From the NCBI GenBank assembly GCA_020635565.1, contig JACJZN010000007.1:62001-126000 (forward strand): a DNA stretch of 64,000 nucleotides, in the 5' to 3' direction. Positions within the stretch are counted from its first letter, which is position 1. The number at the start of each line of letters is the position of its first letter. The position numbers and the translations under genes are program-made. Below, piece after piece: positions 37,940-45,631 of the stretch. The notes beneath the pieces are model-generated. The model was not told the DNA's origin, did not search any database, and worked only from the letters and a program-made list of their open reading frames with translations. Source of the stretch: Flavobacteriales bacterium (lineage in GTDB: Bacteria > Bacteroidota > Bacteroidia > Flavobacteriales_D > Parvicellaceae).

Positions 37940-38711
37940 CACAGATTTCGATCATATAGCCCACCAATACGATAACGACTTTTCGAATACATTAATTGGA
38001 AAGGCACAGCGCAATCTGGTCTGGAATATCCTGAAAAATAACATTAAAACATTTAAAGGTCTCGATGTATTAGAAATTAACTGCGGTACTGGAATTGACG
38101 CAGAAATGTTGGCTTCTGAAGGAGCAAATATTCTAGCAACAGACATTTCCTCTGAAATGATTAACGTGACGAAAGACCTAATATCAAAGTATACAAATGC
38201 ATCCACACAGGTCCTAGACATCAGAAACATTCATGAACTCAACACTACTTATGACCTTGTTTTTTCAAATTTTGGCGGATTGAACTGTCTGAACGAGCAA
38301 GACCTGCTAACCTTTGTTAATCAATCTCATGAACTACTTAAACCAAATGGTAATTTGGTTCTAGTGATCATGCCAAAATATACCATTTGGGAGAGCTTGT
38401 ACTTTTTAGCAAAATTATCTCCTAGAAAAGCGGTAAGAAGATGGACAAAGAAAGAAGTGATGGCCAATGTTGAAGGTAGATCGGTAGCTACATATTATCA
38501 CAATCCGAATATATTCAACCAATTGAATAATTACGCCATTTTATCTGTTTCTCCCGTGGGGCTTTTCATTCCGCCTTCATATTTAGAGAATAGATTTCGC
38601 AATCGTCCTAAGAAAATCGAAAAGTACTTTCAAAAAGATCTTTCTAAAACCGGAAAGAAAAATTGGGCCAAATTTGCTGATCATTATTGTATTGTATTGA
38701 ACAAGAAATGA
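37932..38711 (+). CDS. Class I SAM-dependent methyltransferase
   Basis: 259 residues. The N-terminal FDHIAHQYDNDFSNT and motif I VLEINCGTGIDAEMLA, then ATDISSEMI, are typical of UbiE/BioC-like methyltransferases of small molecules. A later LVIMPKYTIWESLYFLAKLSP segment may line the substrate pocket. Target unknown. It is sandwiched between two radical SAM genes with overlaps of eight and four bases, so it should act on the same pathway intermediate. Confidence 0.85.
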   Translation: MVNTDFDHIAHQYDNDFSNTLIGKAQRNLVWNILKNNIKTFKGLDVLEINCGTGIDAEMLASEGANILATDISSEMINVTKDLISKYTNASTQVLDIRNIHELNTTYDLVFSNFGGLNCLNEQDLLTFVNQSHELLKPNGNLVLVIMPKYTIWESLYFLAKLSPRKAVRRWTKKEVMANVEGRSVATYYHNPNIFNQLNNYAILSVSPVGLFIPPSYLENRFRNRPKKIEKYFQKDLSKTGKKNWAKFADHYCIVLNKK

Positions 38712-40069
38712 GCATTTTTCTGACACACGCATACTACATTCAAGAGGACGAAAAAGAAGCCTCAATCATGAAGCCCTACGTGCCGTTGGGTATATTATAT
38801 ATTTCAGCCTTCTTAAAGCAAAACAACCTATCAACAAAAGTTTTTGATACCACATTTTCCAGTTTCGAACAACAAAAAAACGAGCTACTTCAACACAATC
38901 CTTCCATAATTGGTGTCTACACCAATTTGGTAACCAAACTGAATGTGATCAGACTGATCAAATGGATCAAAACAGAACCCTTACTTGCTAAAAGTAAGAT
39001 TATTCTTGGAGGTCCTGATCTCCGATACAATATTGAGAATTACCTTAAAACAGGAGCGGATTATTTAGTGATCGGAGAAGGTGAACAGACCATGAATGAT
39101 CTCTGTGAAAAGATCTTAAATGAAGACTCATCAGATTTTGAGCATATTCCGGGTATCGCATTTATTCAAAACGAAAAAATAGTTCAAACAACAGAACGGA
39201 CCAAGATCAAAGCAATTGATGAACTCCCTTTTCCCGATCGGGAAAGCGTTGACATGAGTCAATATCTTGAAGTCTGGAAGGATAATCATGGAATGAGTAT
39301 GCTTTCCATTTCAACCCAGCGAGGATGTCCTTATACCTGCAAATGGTGTAGTACAGCTGTTTATGGGGTGAGCTATAGAAGACGATCTGCTAAATTGGTT
39401 GCTGATGAAATTGAAATGTTGCTTCAACAGTATCAACCAGATGCTTTTTGGTTTGTGGATGACGTTTTTACTGTTAGTCATAAATGGATAGCAGCCTTCC
39501 ACCAAGAAGTAACAACCAGAGGATTGAAATTCAAATTTGAATGCATTACCAGAGCAGAGCGTTTGAATGATGAGGTTTTGCAACAACTAAAAGAAATGGG
39601 TTGCTCAAAGATCTGGATTGGAGCAGAAAGTGGTTCTCAGAAAATAATTGATGAGATGGATCGCAGAGTGGATGTCAACCAAGTGAGTAAGATGATACAG
39701 GAGACAAAGTCTAAAGGAATTCAAACCGGAACTTTTATCATGCTGGGATATCCAAATGAGACAATAGAAGATATTAAAAAGACTGTGACCTATCTTAAAT
39801 CCTGTCAACCAGATGACTTCACCCTCACAGTTACCTATCCTATTAAAGGAACCTCTCTCTTCGAACAAGTAAGTGATAAAATAATTGAGTCTAAGGACTG
39901 GTTCACAAGTACAGATAGAGAGCTGGATTTTAAAAGAACCTACTCAAGGAAGTTCTATGATCACGCTGTAAGATATGTGGTTAATGAAGTAAATTATCAT
40001 AAAAATCATTCGTTTAAACATAAGTTAAAGTCTGTTGTTTCCAGAGCGCTGATGTCCGTCACAAAATGA
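38708..40069 (+). CDS. B12-binding-type radical SAM protein, paralogue
   Basis: 453 residues from ATG 38708, which overlaps the previous stop as ATGA; the frame opens 7 codons earlier inside the methyltransferase gene. The domain order matches the protein at 36530: B12-binding-like domain (KPYVPLGILYISAFLKQ, GADYLVIGEGEQ), cluster motif C207-x3-C211-x2-C214 (STQRGCPYTCKWC) and core WIGAESGSQKIIDEMDR. It probably catalyses a second radical step of the same pathway. The last three bases are shared with the start of the membrane glycosyltransferase gene. Confidence 0.92.
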   Translation: MSIFLTHAYYIQEDEKEASIMKPYVPLGILYISAFLKQNNLSTKVFDTTFSSFEQQKNELLQHNPSIIGVYTNLVTKLNVIRLIKWIKTEPLLAKSKIILGGPDLRYNIENYLKTGADYLVIGEGEQTMNDLCEKILNEDSSDFEHIPGIAFIQNEKIVQTTERTKIKAIDELPFPDRESVDMSQYLEVWKDNHGMSMLSISTQRGCPYTCKWCSTAVYGVSYRRRSAKLVADEIEMLLQQYQPDAFWFVDDVFTVSHKWIAAFHQEVTTRGLKFKFECITRAERLNDEVLQQLKEMGCSKIWIGAESGSQKIIDEMDRRVDVNQVSKMIQETKSKGIQTGTFIMLGYPNETIEDIKKTVTYLKSCQPDDFTLTVTYPIKGTSLFEQVSDKIIESKDWFTSTDRELDFKRTYSRKFYDHAVRYVVNEVNYHKNHSFKHKLKSVVSRALMSVTK

Positions 40070-41475
40070 TCAACTGGGGTAAAAATAACCTGCTCATTTT
40101 CGGAGCCTTTCTTGGAATTGGAACGCTGATCCTGATCACTCTTTGCATTTTAGAATTTGACGGACTTTACGGTCAGGATTCTTACGAATATATAAGACAG
40201 GCACAAGAAGTTAAACAGGCCCTCCTAACATTATCAAAACCTGATGATTTTTACTGGGCACCGGGTTACCCATCAGCATTGGCAATAATAGATCTAATGA
40301 TTGGGAATATGACCATAAGTGCTCAACTTCTGAGCTTGATCATTTGGTCCAGTACCTTATTTGTCTCTTGGAAAGCACTAAAATTTATTGGTGAAATTGA
40401 TTTCATCAGTTCTTTTCTAACAGTCTTATCTATCGTTGGTTTTTCTGCCTATTTCTTTCGTGTAAATTTTACCTCCATGTCGGATGGTTTAGCAGCTTTA
40501 TTCACTACATTGGTTTTTTACCATGTTCTTATCCAAAAGAAACATACTTCTTCATTATTTTGGATCCTTTTCTTTTCTGGTCTAAGCATTATAACCAGGT
40601 ATGCGTGCCTCCCCTTGGTTATTATTCCAATTGGCTTCTCATTGTTTCAAATGATACGATCACAGAATTGGAAATATCTAATTATCGGGTTAATTACTTT
40701 GATTACTCTCTCTTTATTTTTCCTTTATCTAAAGGATTCTTCTCCGGAGCAGATCTTGAATCAATCCATAGTACAAGACTGGAGTTTTAGCAACTATTTT
40801 AAATCAGCCATAAACAATGAACAAGGACAACTTAATTATGATTTTCCTAATTTCTTGTTTATCCTGTTTCCTTTTATTCATTTAGGGTTCATCTGGATTT
40901 GTATTCCTGTTTTCGTCATTGGTTTGATTTTGAAGTCACGAATTTCATCACCAATTATTCTCATCTCATTATGTGCATACCTTCTTTTCCTAGGAGGAAT
41001 TCCATTTCAGAATAAGCGGTTCTTAATATTGGTCATTCCCGGGATATTCATGACTGTTTTGCCGGTTATTTTAGAAATATTAGAAAAAATAAAACTCCCC
41101 AAATTAGGACTATTATTACTGCTAATGATCAATATTGGATTATCTGCTTACTCCTTCAGAACATTTTATAAAATACAACAGGAGGAAGTTTATTTATTGA
41201 ATGAGTTGACGGCCTATAACATTCAAGAACTGTACACTTTTGATGTAGACATTGCATTGAAAGGAAGGGGCTTTTCAGGCGAGATTCACAACCTCTGGAT
41301 GGAAGATAACTTAATGCCAGAAAAGGGAAATTTTTTCCTTATCAACGAAACTCGATGGCAAGAACAATGGGCCAATCACCTGTTAATGAAAAACGTTAAT
41401 GCGATTTTAGCGTCTGAAAATCTTAACTTGGTGAAATCATTGAAACAAGGATGGCAACTTTATAAGATTGAATAA
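40066..41475 (+). CDS. Multi-pass membrane protein, GT39/ArnT-like glycosyltransferase
   Basis: 469 residues with around ten or more hydrophobic helices starting at 10-28. The first extracytoplasmic loop has FDGLYGQDSYEYIRQAQ, where the Asp is in the place of the catalytic aspartate of polyprenyl-phosphate-dependent glycosyltransferases (PMT/ArnT superfamily). A soluble C-terminal tail of about 90 residues follows the last helix. It would transfer a sugar from a lipid carrier on the periplasmic face. It overlaps the radical SAM gene by four bases (ATGA) and the next GT gene by eight. Confidence 0.78.
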   Translation: MINWGKNNLLIFGAFLGIGTLILITLCILEFDGLYGQDSYEYIRQAQEVKQALLTLSKPDDFYWAPGYPSALAIIDLMIGNMTISAQLLSLIIWSSTLFVSWKALKFIGEIDFISSFLTVLSIVGFSAYFFRVNFTSMSDGLAALFTTLVFYHVLIQKKHTSSLFWILFFSGLSIITRYACLPLVIIPIGFSLFQMIRSQNWKYLIIGLITLITLSLFFLYLKDSSPEQILNQSIVQDWSFSNYFKSAINNEQGQLNYDFPNFLFILFPFIHLGFIWICIPVFVIGLILKSRISSPIILISLCAYLLFLGGIPFQNKRFLILVIPGIFMTVLPVILEILEKIKLPKLGLLLLLMINIGLSAYSFRTFYKIQQEEVYLLNELTAYNIQELYTFDVDIALKGRGFSGEIHNLWMEDNLMPEKGNFFLINETRWQEQWANHLLMKNVNAILASENLNLVKSLKQGWQLYKIE

Positions 41476-42514
41476 GAAAATAAAAAATATTCTACTGATA
41501 ACCCCTGGTTTCGCAAAGAATGAGGAAGATTCGACTTGCATTCCAGCTCTTCAGGATTTTGTTTTAGGACTTAATCAATACTACCCTCTGCTTAAAATTA
41601 CCATCATTACATTACACTATCCTGAAAAAAGCCGCTATTACGAATGGAATGGGAATAAAGTCTATTCGATAGGTGCTAATAATTGCCGTTTCCCAAAGCG
41701 CTTTCTATATTGGAATAAACTAAAATCACAAATAAGGGAACTTCACAAAAAAGAATCCTTCGACCTTATTCATACATTCTGGTTTGATGAAGTATCCTAT
41801 GTCGTTTCTAAAATGAAGCTTGATATTCTTGTTTATTGCACCTTTATGGGACAGGATGCACTTGGAAAAAACAGCTACGCTAAGAGGATCAAACTTCAAG
41901 AAAAACGAATGATCGCTCTTTCTCAAAAACAGCAAAACGACATAAAAAAACATCTTGGATTGAAGGTAACGGAAGTAATTCCCTGGGGGGTATCAGCACT
42001 AGATATTAGAGAGGTTAATAAGACGATCGATCTGATTAATATTGGATCATTCAATGAAATCAAGAATCAAAAAGAAGCTATTCAGATCATGGCGCAAGTC
42101 GTTTCTATATACCCAAACTTAAAATGTGTATTGGTGGGTGATGGACCATTTCGAGCAGATCTAGAGAGCGAAGTCATTTCACTCAACTTGAGTCAAAATA
42201 TTTCTTTTACAGGACAACTGGATAGAAAAGATGTCCTTGAACTTTTAGGACAATCAAAAATCCTATTACACAGTAGTAAATATGAATCTTTTGGAATGAT
42301 CTTTCCGGAAGCAGTTACCTGCCAGACGATGATTGTTTCAAAAGAGGTTGGAATTGCAAAAAAATCTGATTTCTGGGCCATTTATTCCAATCCTAATGAC
42401 GCTGTAAATCAAATTAATGAAATGCTAATTCAACCATCCTATCCTATCAAATCTGATTTAGCTAAATTGAGCATCAAGAATACCATTGATCAATATATAA
42501 ATTTCTGGAAATAA
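41468..42514 (+). CDS. Glycosyltransferase, GT4-like
   Basis: 348 residues from TTG 41468 (ATTGAATAAG: start codon followed after two bases by the previous gene's TAA). The GT-B fold C-terminal half has VLVGDGPFRADLES, FTGQLDRKDVLELLGQSKI and the retaining ESFGMIFPE (E-x7-E) motif of family GT4. It would add a sugar from a nucleotide donor at the cytosolic face. It is the last gene of the radical SAM operon; a hairpin follows five bases after its stop. Confidence 0.88.
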   Translation: MNKKIKNILLITPGFAKNEEDSTCIPALQDFVLGLNQYYPLLKITIITLHYPEKSRYYEWNGNKVYSIGANNCRFPKRFLYWNKLKSQIRELHKKESFDLIHTFWFDEVSYVVSKMKLDILVYCTFMGQDALGKNSYAKRIKLQEKRMIALSQKQQNDIKKHLGLKVTEVIPWGVSALDIREVNKTIDLINIGSFNEIKNQKEAIQIMAQVVSIYPNLKCVLVGDGPFRADLESEVISLNLSQNISFTGQLDRKDVLELLGQSKILLHSSKYESFGMIFPEAVTCQTMIVSKEVGIAKKSDFWAIYSNPNDAVNQINEMLIQPSYPIKSDLAKLSIKNTIDQYINFWK

Positions 42515-42542
42515 AAAAGGTCGCACGTGAAACGTTGCGACC
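42513..42542 (-). terminator. Convergent intrinsic terminator
   Basis: GGTCGCACG (42519-42527), loop TGAAA, CGTTGCGACC (42533-42542): a strong stem with a single bulge. On the minus strand it is followed by TTTTTT, so it terminates the small gene at 42597-42758. It may also end the rightward glycosyltransferase operon, though without a U tract on that side. Confidence 0.82.
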
Positions 42543-42596
42543 TTCTAACCAATGAAACAACTCAATAAAACCTTATGGTTGTTATAAAGCCTAAAT

Positions 42597-42758
42597 TTAA
42601 TTCATCCCCAATGATCTCTCTTTGAAATCATACTTCTTCTTCAATGAAACGATCAATCTGGCTTGCTTAACTTTACTAGCCTTGATCAGCTCCTCCTTTT
42701 TTTCACTTTCTAGGATATCCAAAATTTCCAATTGAATTTCCTGAGGGATTGTTTTCAT
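42597..42758 (-). CDS. Small protein of 53 residues, unknown function
   Basis: Starts at ATG 42758 (MKTIPQEIQLEILDILESEK) and ends FKERSLGMN. The frame extends to a TTG at 42797, but that codon lies inside the -7 box at 42795-42802 and cannot be in the transcript. The sequence is highly charged and helical, with a basic middle (KASKVKQARLIVSLKKKYDF). It has its own promoter box, a leader of about 30 nt and a dedicated terminator, so it is probably a real gene. No family was recognised. Confidence 0.6.
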   Translation of the reverse strand: MKTIPQEIQLEILDILESEKKEELIKASKVKQARLIVSLKKKYDFKERSLGMN

Positions 42759-42794
42759 AACGATTACTGTTAAGTATTTATTGTTATTTGACTG

Positions 42795-42802
42795 CAAAGG
42801 TA
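42795..42802 (-). promoter_or_regulatory. -7 box for the 53-residue gene
   Basis: The minus strand reads TACCTTTG, a perfect TAnnTTTG, 36 nt upstream of the ATG. The same TACCTTTGC string precedes mnmA and the SulP gene. Confidence 0.55.
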
Positions 42803-43071
42803 TGTAAAGTCTAACTAAACTAAAAAATATTTAAGCATATATTTTAATGTTTTAACAATATTTGAAATATCGTGTTGTATTTAAACAAAACCACAGTTGT
42901 TTGTGTTGAGTTTTTTGTGTTTATTAATATTTTATCTCGTGTTTTTTACCTATTAAAACCAATTTTCATCGAAAAATTACACGTTTTTGTCGAACATTAT
43001 CAGTGTTTTATCTGGTTGTTGTCCAAAATTCATCGAAGGAATAAAAAATCCTCCCCTACCCTCTAAAAGAC

Positions 43072-43079
43072 TATATTTG
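43072..43079 (+). promoter_or_regulatory. -7 box for rseP
   Basis: TATATTTG, a perfect TAnnTTTG, 20 nt before the rseP ATG. No TTG is found at 17-23 nt upstream, so the -33 element is unclear. Confidence 0.5.
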
Positions 43080-43099
43080 CACCACTTTAATTGTTATAA

Positions 43100-44425
43100 A
43101 TGGAAATTTTGATCAAAGGCGCTCAGTTAATCCTGAGTCTTTCTATACTAATTATTCTTCATGAACTAGGTCACTTCATACCAGCGAAGTATTTCAAAAC
43201 AAGAGTAGAGAAGTTCTATCTTTTCTTTGATGCTGGCTTTTCTCTATTCAAAATCAAGAAAGGGGAAACAGAATATGGTATTGGTTGGCTTCCTTTAGGA
43301 GGGTATGTGAAAATTGCCGGGATGATCGATGAGAGTCTGGACAATGAGATGGATTCAGAACCACAACCTTGGGAGTTCAGATCTAAACCAGCTTGGCAGA
43401 GACTAATTATCATGATTGGAGGTGTGGTTGTTAATTTGATCGTAGGTTTTGCCATTTATATGATGTTGCTATTTGTGTGGGGGTTAGATTATGTTAAACC
43501 AGGTAACGTCACTCACGGGTTTGATGCTTCACCGGTAATGGAAAAAATTGGTTTTCAGGACGGGGATCAAATTCTCAAAATTGACGGGGAGGAGCCTTTT
43601 AATGTAATGGATGTAAATAAGAAGATCATGATCTTTGGCGCAAAGAGTATTGAGGTGCTTCATCCTGACGGAAATACTCAATTAATTCCTCTTCCTGAAG
43701 ATACGGATATGGCTCTTTTTCAAGCAGGAGAGAAAGGCTTCGAACCAAGAATCATTGATCCAAAAATTGATACTGTATTACCTGAAATGCCGGCAGGTAA
43801 AGCAGGATTCATGAAAGGTGACCAAATAATAGCAGTAAATGGAAACCCTGTAGAGTACTGGGATGAATTTACAAGTGTCATTCATGAGTCCAAAAACACA
43901 GAGGTACTGGTGAGTGTATTAAGAGATGGAAAACAATTAGAACTTGCCGTTACTCCGAATGAAGAACTAAAAATAGGTGTTCAAGTTGACATTAAGGAAG
44001 AAGCCATCTATACAAAAGACCACAAAGATTACGGCTTCTTTGAGAGTATTGGTTCAGGATTTGGACATGGTTACAATACTTTATATGGTTACATCGCACA
44101 ATTCAAATTCGTATTCACAGCAAAAGGATCTACTGGAATTGGTGGTTTTGGAGCCATAGGAGGTATGTTCCCAAATGAATGGAACTGGGAGTTATTCTGG
44201 GAAAGAACTGCTATGATCAGTATTATATTGGCATTTATGAATATCCTTCCAATTCCTGCACTGGATGGGGGTCATGTCCTGTTCTTACTTTATGAAATTA
44301 TTTCAGGGAAAGCACCAAGCGATAAATTCTTGACTCGTGCTCAGATCGTAGGAATGATTATCCTCTTTGGATTACTGTTGTATGCAAATGGATTAGATAT
44401 CTATCGAGCAATAGTAGGTAAGTAG
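43100..44425 (+). CDS. rseP: RIP metalloprotease RseP (site-2 protease)
   Basis: 441 residues. The zinc site HELGHF (H21, E22, H25) is in the first membrane helix, two PDZ domains lie in the middle (about 120-190 and 195-275: MPAGKAGFMKGDQIIAVNG), and the LDGGHV motif near the C-terminus supplies the third zinc ligand. It cleaves membrane-spanning anti-sigma factors or signal peptides within the inner membrane. It stands alone, and its stop lies one base from the convergent mnmA stop. Confidence 0.96.
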   Translation: MEILIKGAQLILSLSILIILHELGHFIPAKYFKTRVEKFYLFFDAGFSLFKIKKGETEYGIGWLPLGGYVKIAGMIDESLDNEMDSEPQPWEFRSKPAWQRLIIMIGGVVVNLIVGFAIYMMLLFVWGLDYVKPGNVTHGFDASPVMEKIGFQDGDQILKIDGEEPFNVMDVNKKIMIFGAKSIEVLHPDGNTQLIPLPEDTDMALFQAGEKGFEPRIIDPKIDTVLPEMPAGKAGFMKGDQIIAVNGNPVEYWDEFTSVIHESKNTEVLVSVLRDGKQLELAVTPNEELKIGVQVDIKEEAIYTKDHKDYGFFESIGSGFGHGYNTLYGYIAQFKFVFTAKGSTGIGGFGAIGGMFPNEWNWELFWERTAMISIILAFMNILPIPALDGGHVLFLLYEIISGKAPSDKFLTRAQIVGMIILFGLLLYANGLDIYRAIVGK

Positions 44426-44426
44426 T

Positions 44427-45593
44427 TTAGGAAATAACTCCTGATCCTATTAATTCATTTTGATCATACCAAGCAACGAACTGACCCGGTGTAATTCCTC
44501 GCTGCAGCTCATCAAAAATGATGTATAAACCTTCTTCTCTTTTGTGAAGCGTTAATTTCTGAAGGGGCTGTCGGTACCTCACTCTACCTAAATAAGCTTT
44601 TGACTCATTGGTGTTTAGTGCTAGGTCTGTTCTAATCCAATGTTCCTCTTCATTGGGCACAAACAATCCCTTTCTGTGTAGAGCTTTATGATGATCTCCC
44701 TGGCCGACATAAACCACATTTTCCTTGGTATCTGTACCTACCACAAATAATGGCAGAGGTTTACCTCCAACGTTTAATCCTTTTCGTTGCCCTACCGTGT
44801 AATAATGGGCACCATGGTGTTCACCCACCACTTCTCCCATATCTCTTCTGAGCTCAAAGCTCTTTGACAGCTCTTGAAGGGAATCGTTTTCATAGACATA
44901 TTCGGGTAGGTTATCTTTTAACTCAATAATATCCCCCTTCTTGGCTTTCAATTGTTGCTGAAGAAAAACAGGTAGTTTAACTTTCCCAATGAAGCATAGT
45001 CCTTGAGAATCTTTCTTTTCTGCCGTGTTTAAACCAATTGATTTCGCAATTTCTCTTACTTCACTTTTCTGCAGGTGTCCAATTGGAAATAAAGCTTTAG
45101 AAAGTTGCTCCTGATTTAGCTGACATAAAAAATAACTTTGATCCTTTCCGGGATCTGCCCCTGCTATTAATTTATGAACTTCTTTACCTTCCACTAGTAT
45201 CGTTTCTTTTTGGCAGTAATGACCTGTAGCAACGAAATCCGCACCCAAAGACATTGCTTTATCTAGAAAAATATCAAACTTCACTTCTCGATTACATAGC
45301 ACATCCGGATTGGGAGTTCTGCCTGCTGCATACTCATCAAACATATAATCAACGATCCGCTCTTTGTACTCTTTGCTAAAATCAATTACCTGAAAAGGTA
45401 TTCCCAGCATTTCTGCGACCTCCAGTGCATCATTACTATCATCAATCCAGGGACATTCATCGCTTATGATTACAGAGTCATCTACCCAGTTTCTCATGAA
45501 CAAAGCTATCACCTCATAACCTTGCTCTATCAATAGATGTGCAGCAACGCTGCTATCTACACCTCCAGATAAACCGACAACGACTCTCTTCAT
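44427..45593 (-). CDS. mnmA: tRNA-specific 2-thiouridylase MnmA
   Basis: 388 residues. The PP-loop SGGVDSS (9-15) binds ATP, and the two catalytic cysteines are C100 (NPDVLCNREVKF) and C200 (SQGLCFIGKV). HYYTVGQRKGLN and the C-terminal PGQFVAWYD beta-barrel also match. It thiolates the wobble uridine U34 of tRNA-Lys, Glu and Gln. Its promoter is inside the end of the SulP gene, and the -7 box sits only four bases before the ATG, so the mRNA is probably leaderless. Confidence 0.97.
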   Translation of the reverse strand: MKRVVVGLSGGVDSSVAAHLLIEQGYEVIALFMRNWVDDSVIISDECPWIDDSNDALEVAEMLGIPFQVIDFSKEYKERIVDYMFDEYAAGRTPNPDVLCNREVKFDIFLDKAMSLGADFVATGHYCQKETILVEGKEVHKLIAGADPGKDQSYFLCQLNQEQLSKALFPIGHLQKSEVREIAKSIGLNTAEKKDSQGLCFIGKVKLPVFLQQQLKAKKGDIIELKDNLPEYVYENDSLQELSKSFELRRDMGEVVGEHHGAHYYTVGQRKGLNVGGKPLPLFVVGTDTKENVVYVGQGDHHKALHRKGLFVPNEEEHWIRTDLALNTNESKAYLGRVRYRQPLQKLTLHKREEGLYIIFDELQRGITPGQFVAWYDQNELIGSGVIS

Positions 45594-45597
45594 TTTG

Positions 45598-45631
45598 CAA
45601 AGGTATCTGAATTAACTTAATCTTCCGCCAA
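45598..45631 (-). promoter_or_regulatory. Leaderless promoter for mnmA
   Basis: On the minus strand: TTG (plus 45629-45631), 23 bp spacer, TACCTTTG (45598-45605), then CAAA and the mnmA ATG. Because transcription starts a few bases after the -7 box, the transcript should begin at or next to the A of ATG. Confidence 0.65.

Larger units (their letters stand above)
42759..43099. other. AT-rich intergenic region with divergent promoter boxes
   Basis: About 340 bp without a supported gene, very rich in A and T. It holds the -7 boxes for the small gene (minus) and rseP (plus). In between I see repeated GTGTTTT-like runs and two copies of TTCATCGAA (42966-42974 and 43029-43037), but no hairpin or coding signal. 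Confidence 0.5.

Noticed and set aside
42759..42797. TTG at 42797 as the start of the small protein
   Set aside because: The codon lies within the TACCTTTG promoter box.
42840..43060. Small plus-strand frame in the AT-rich gap before rseP
   Set aside because: Composition is that of AT-rich spacer, with no signal, domain or coupling to rseP.
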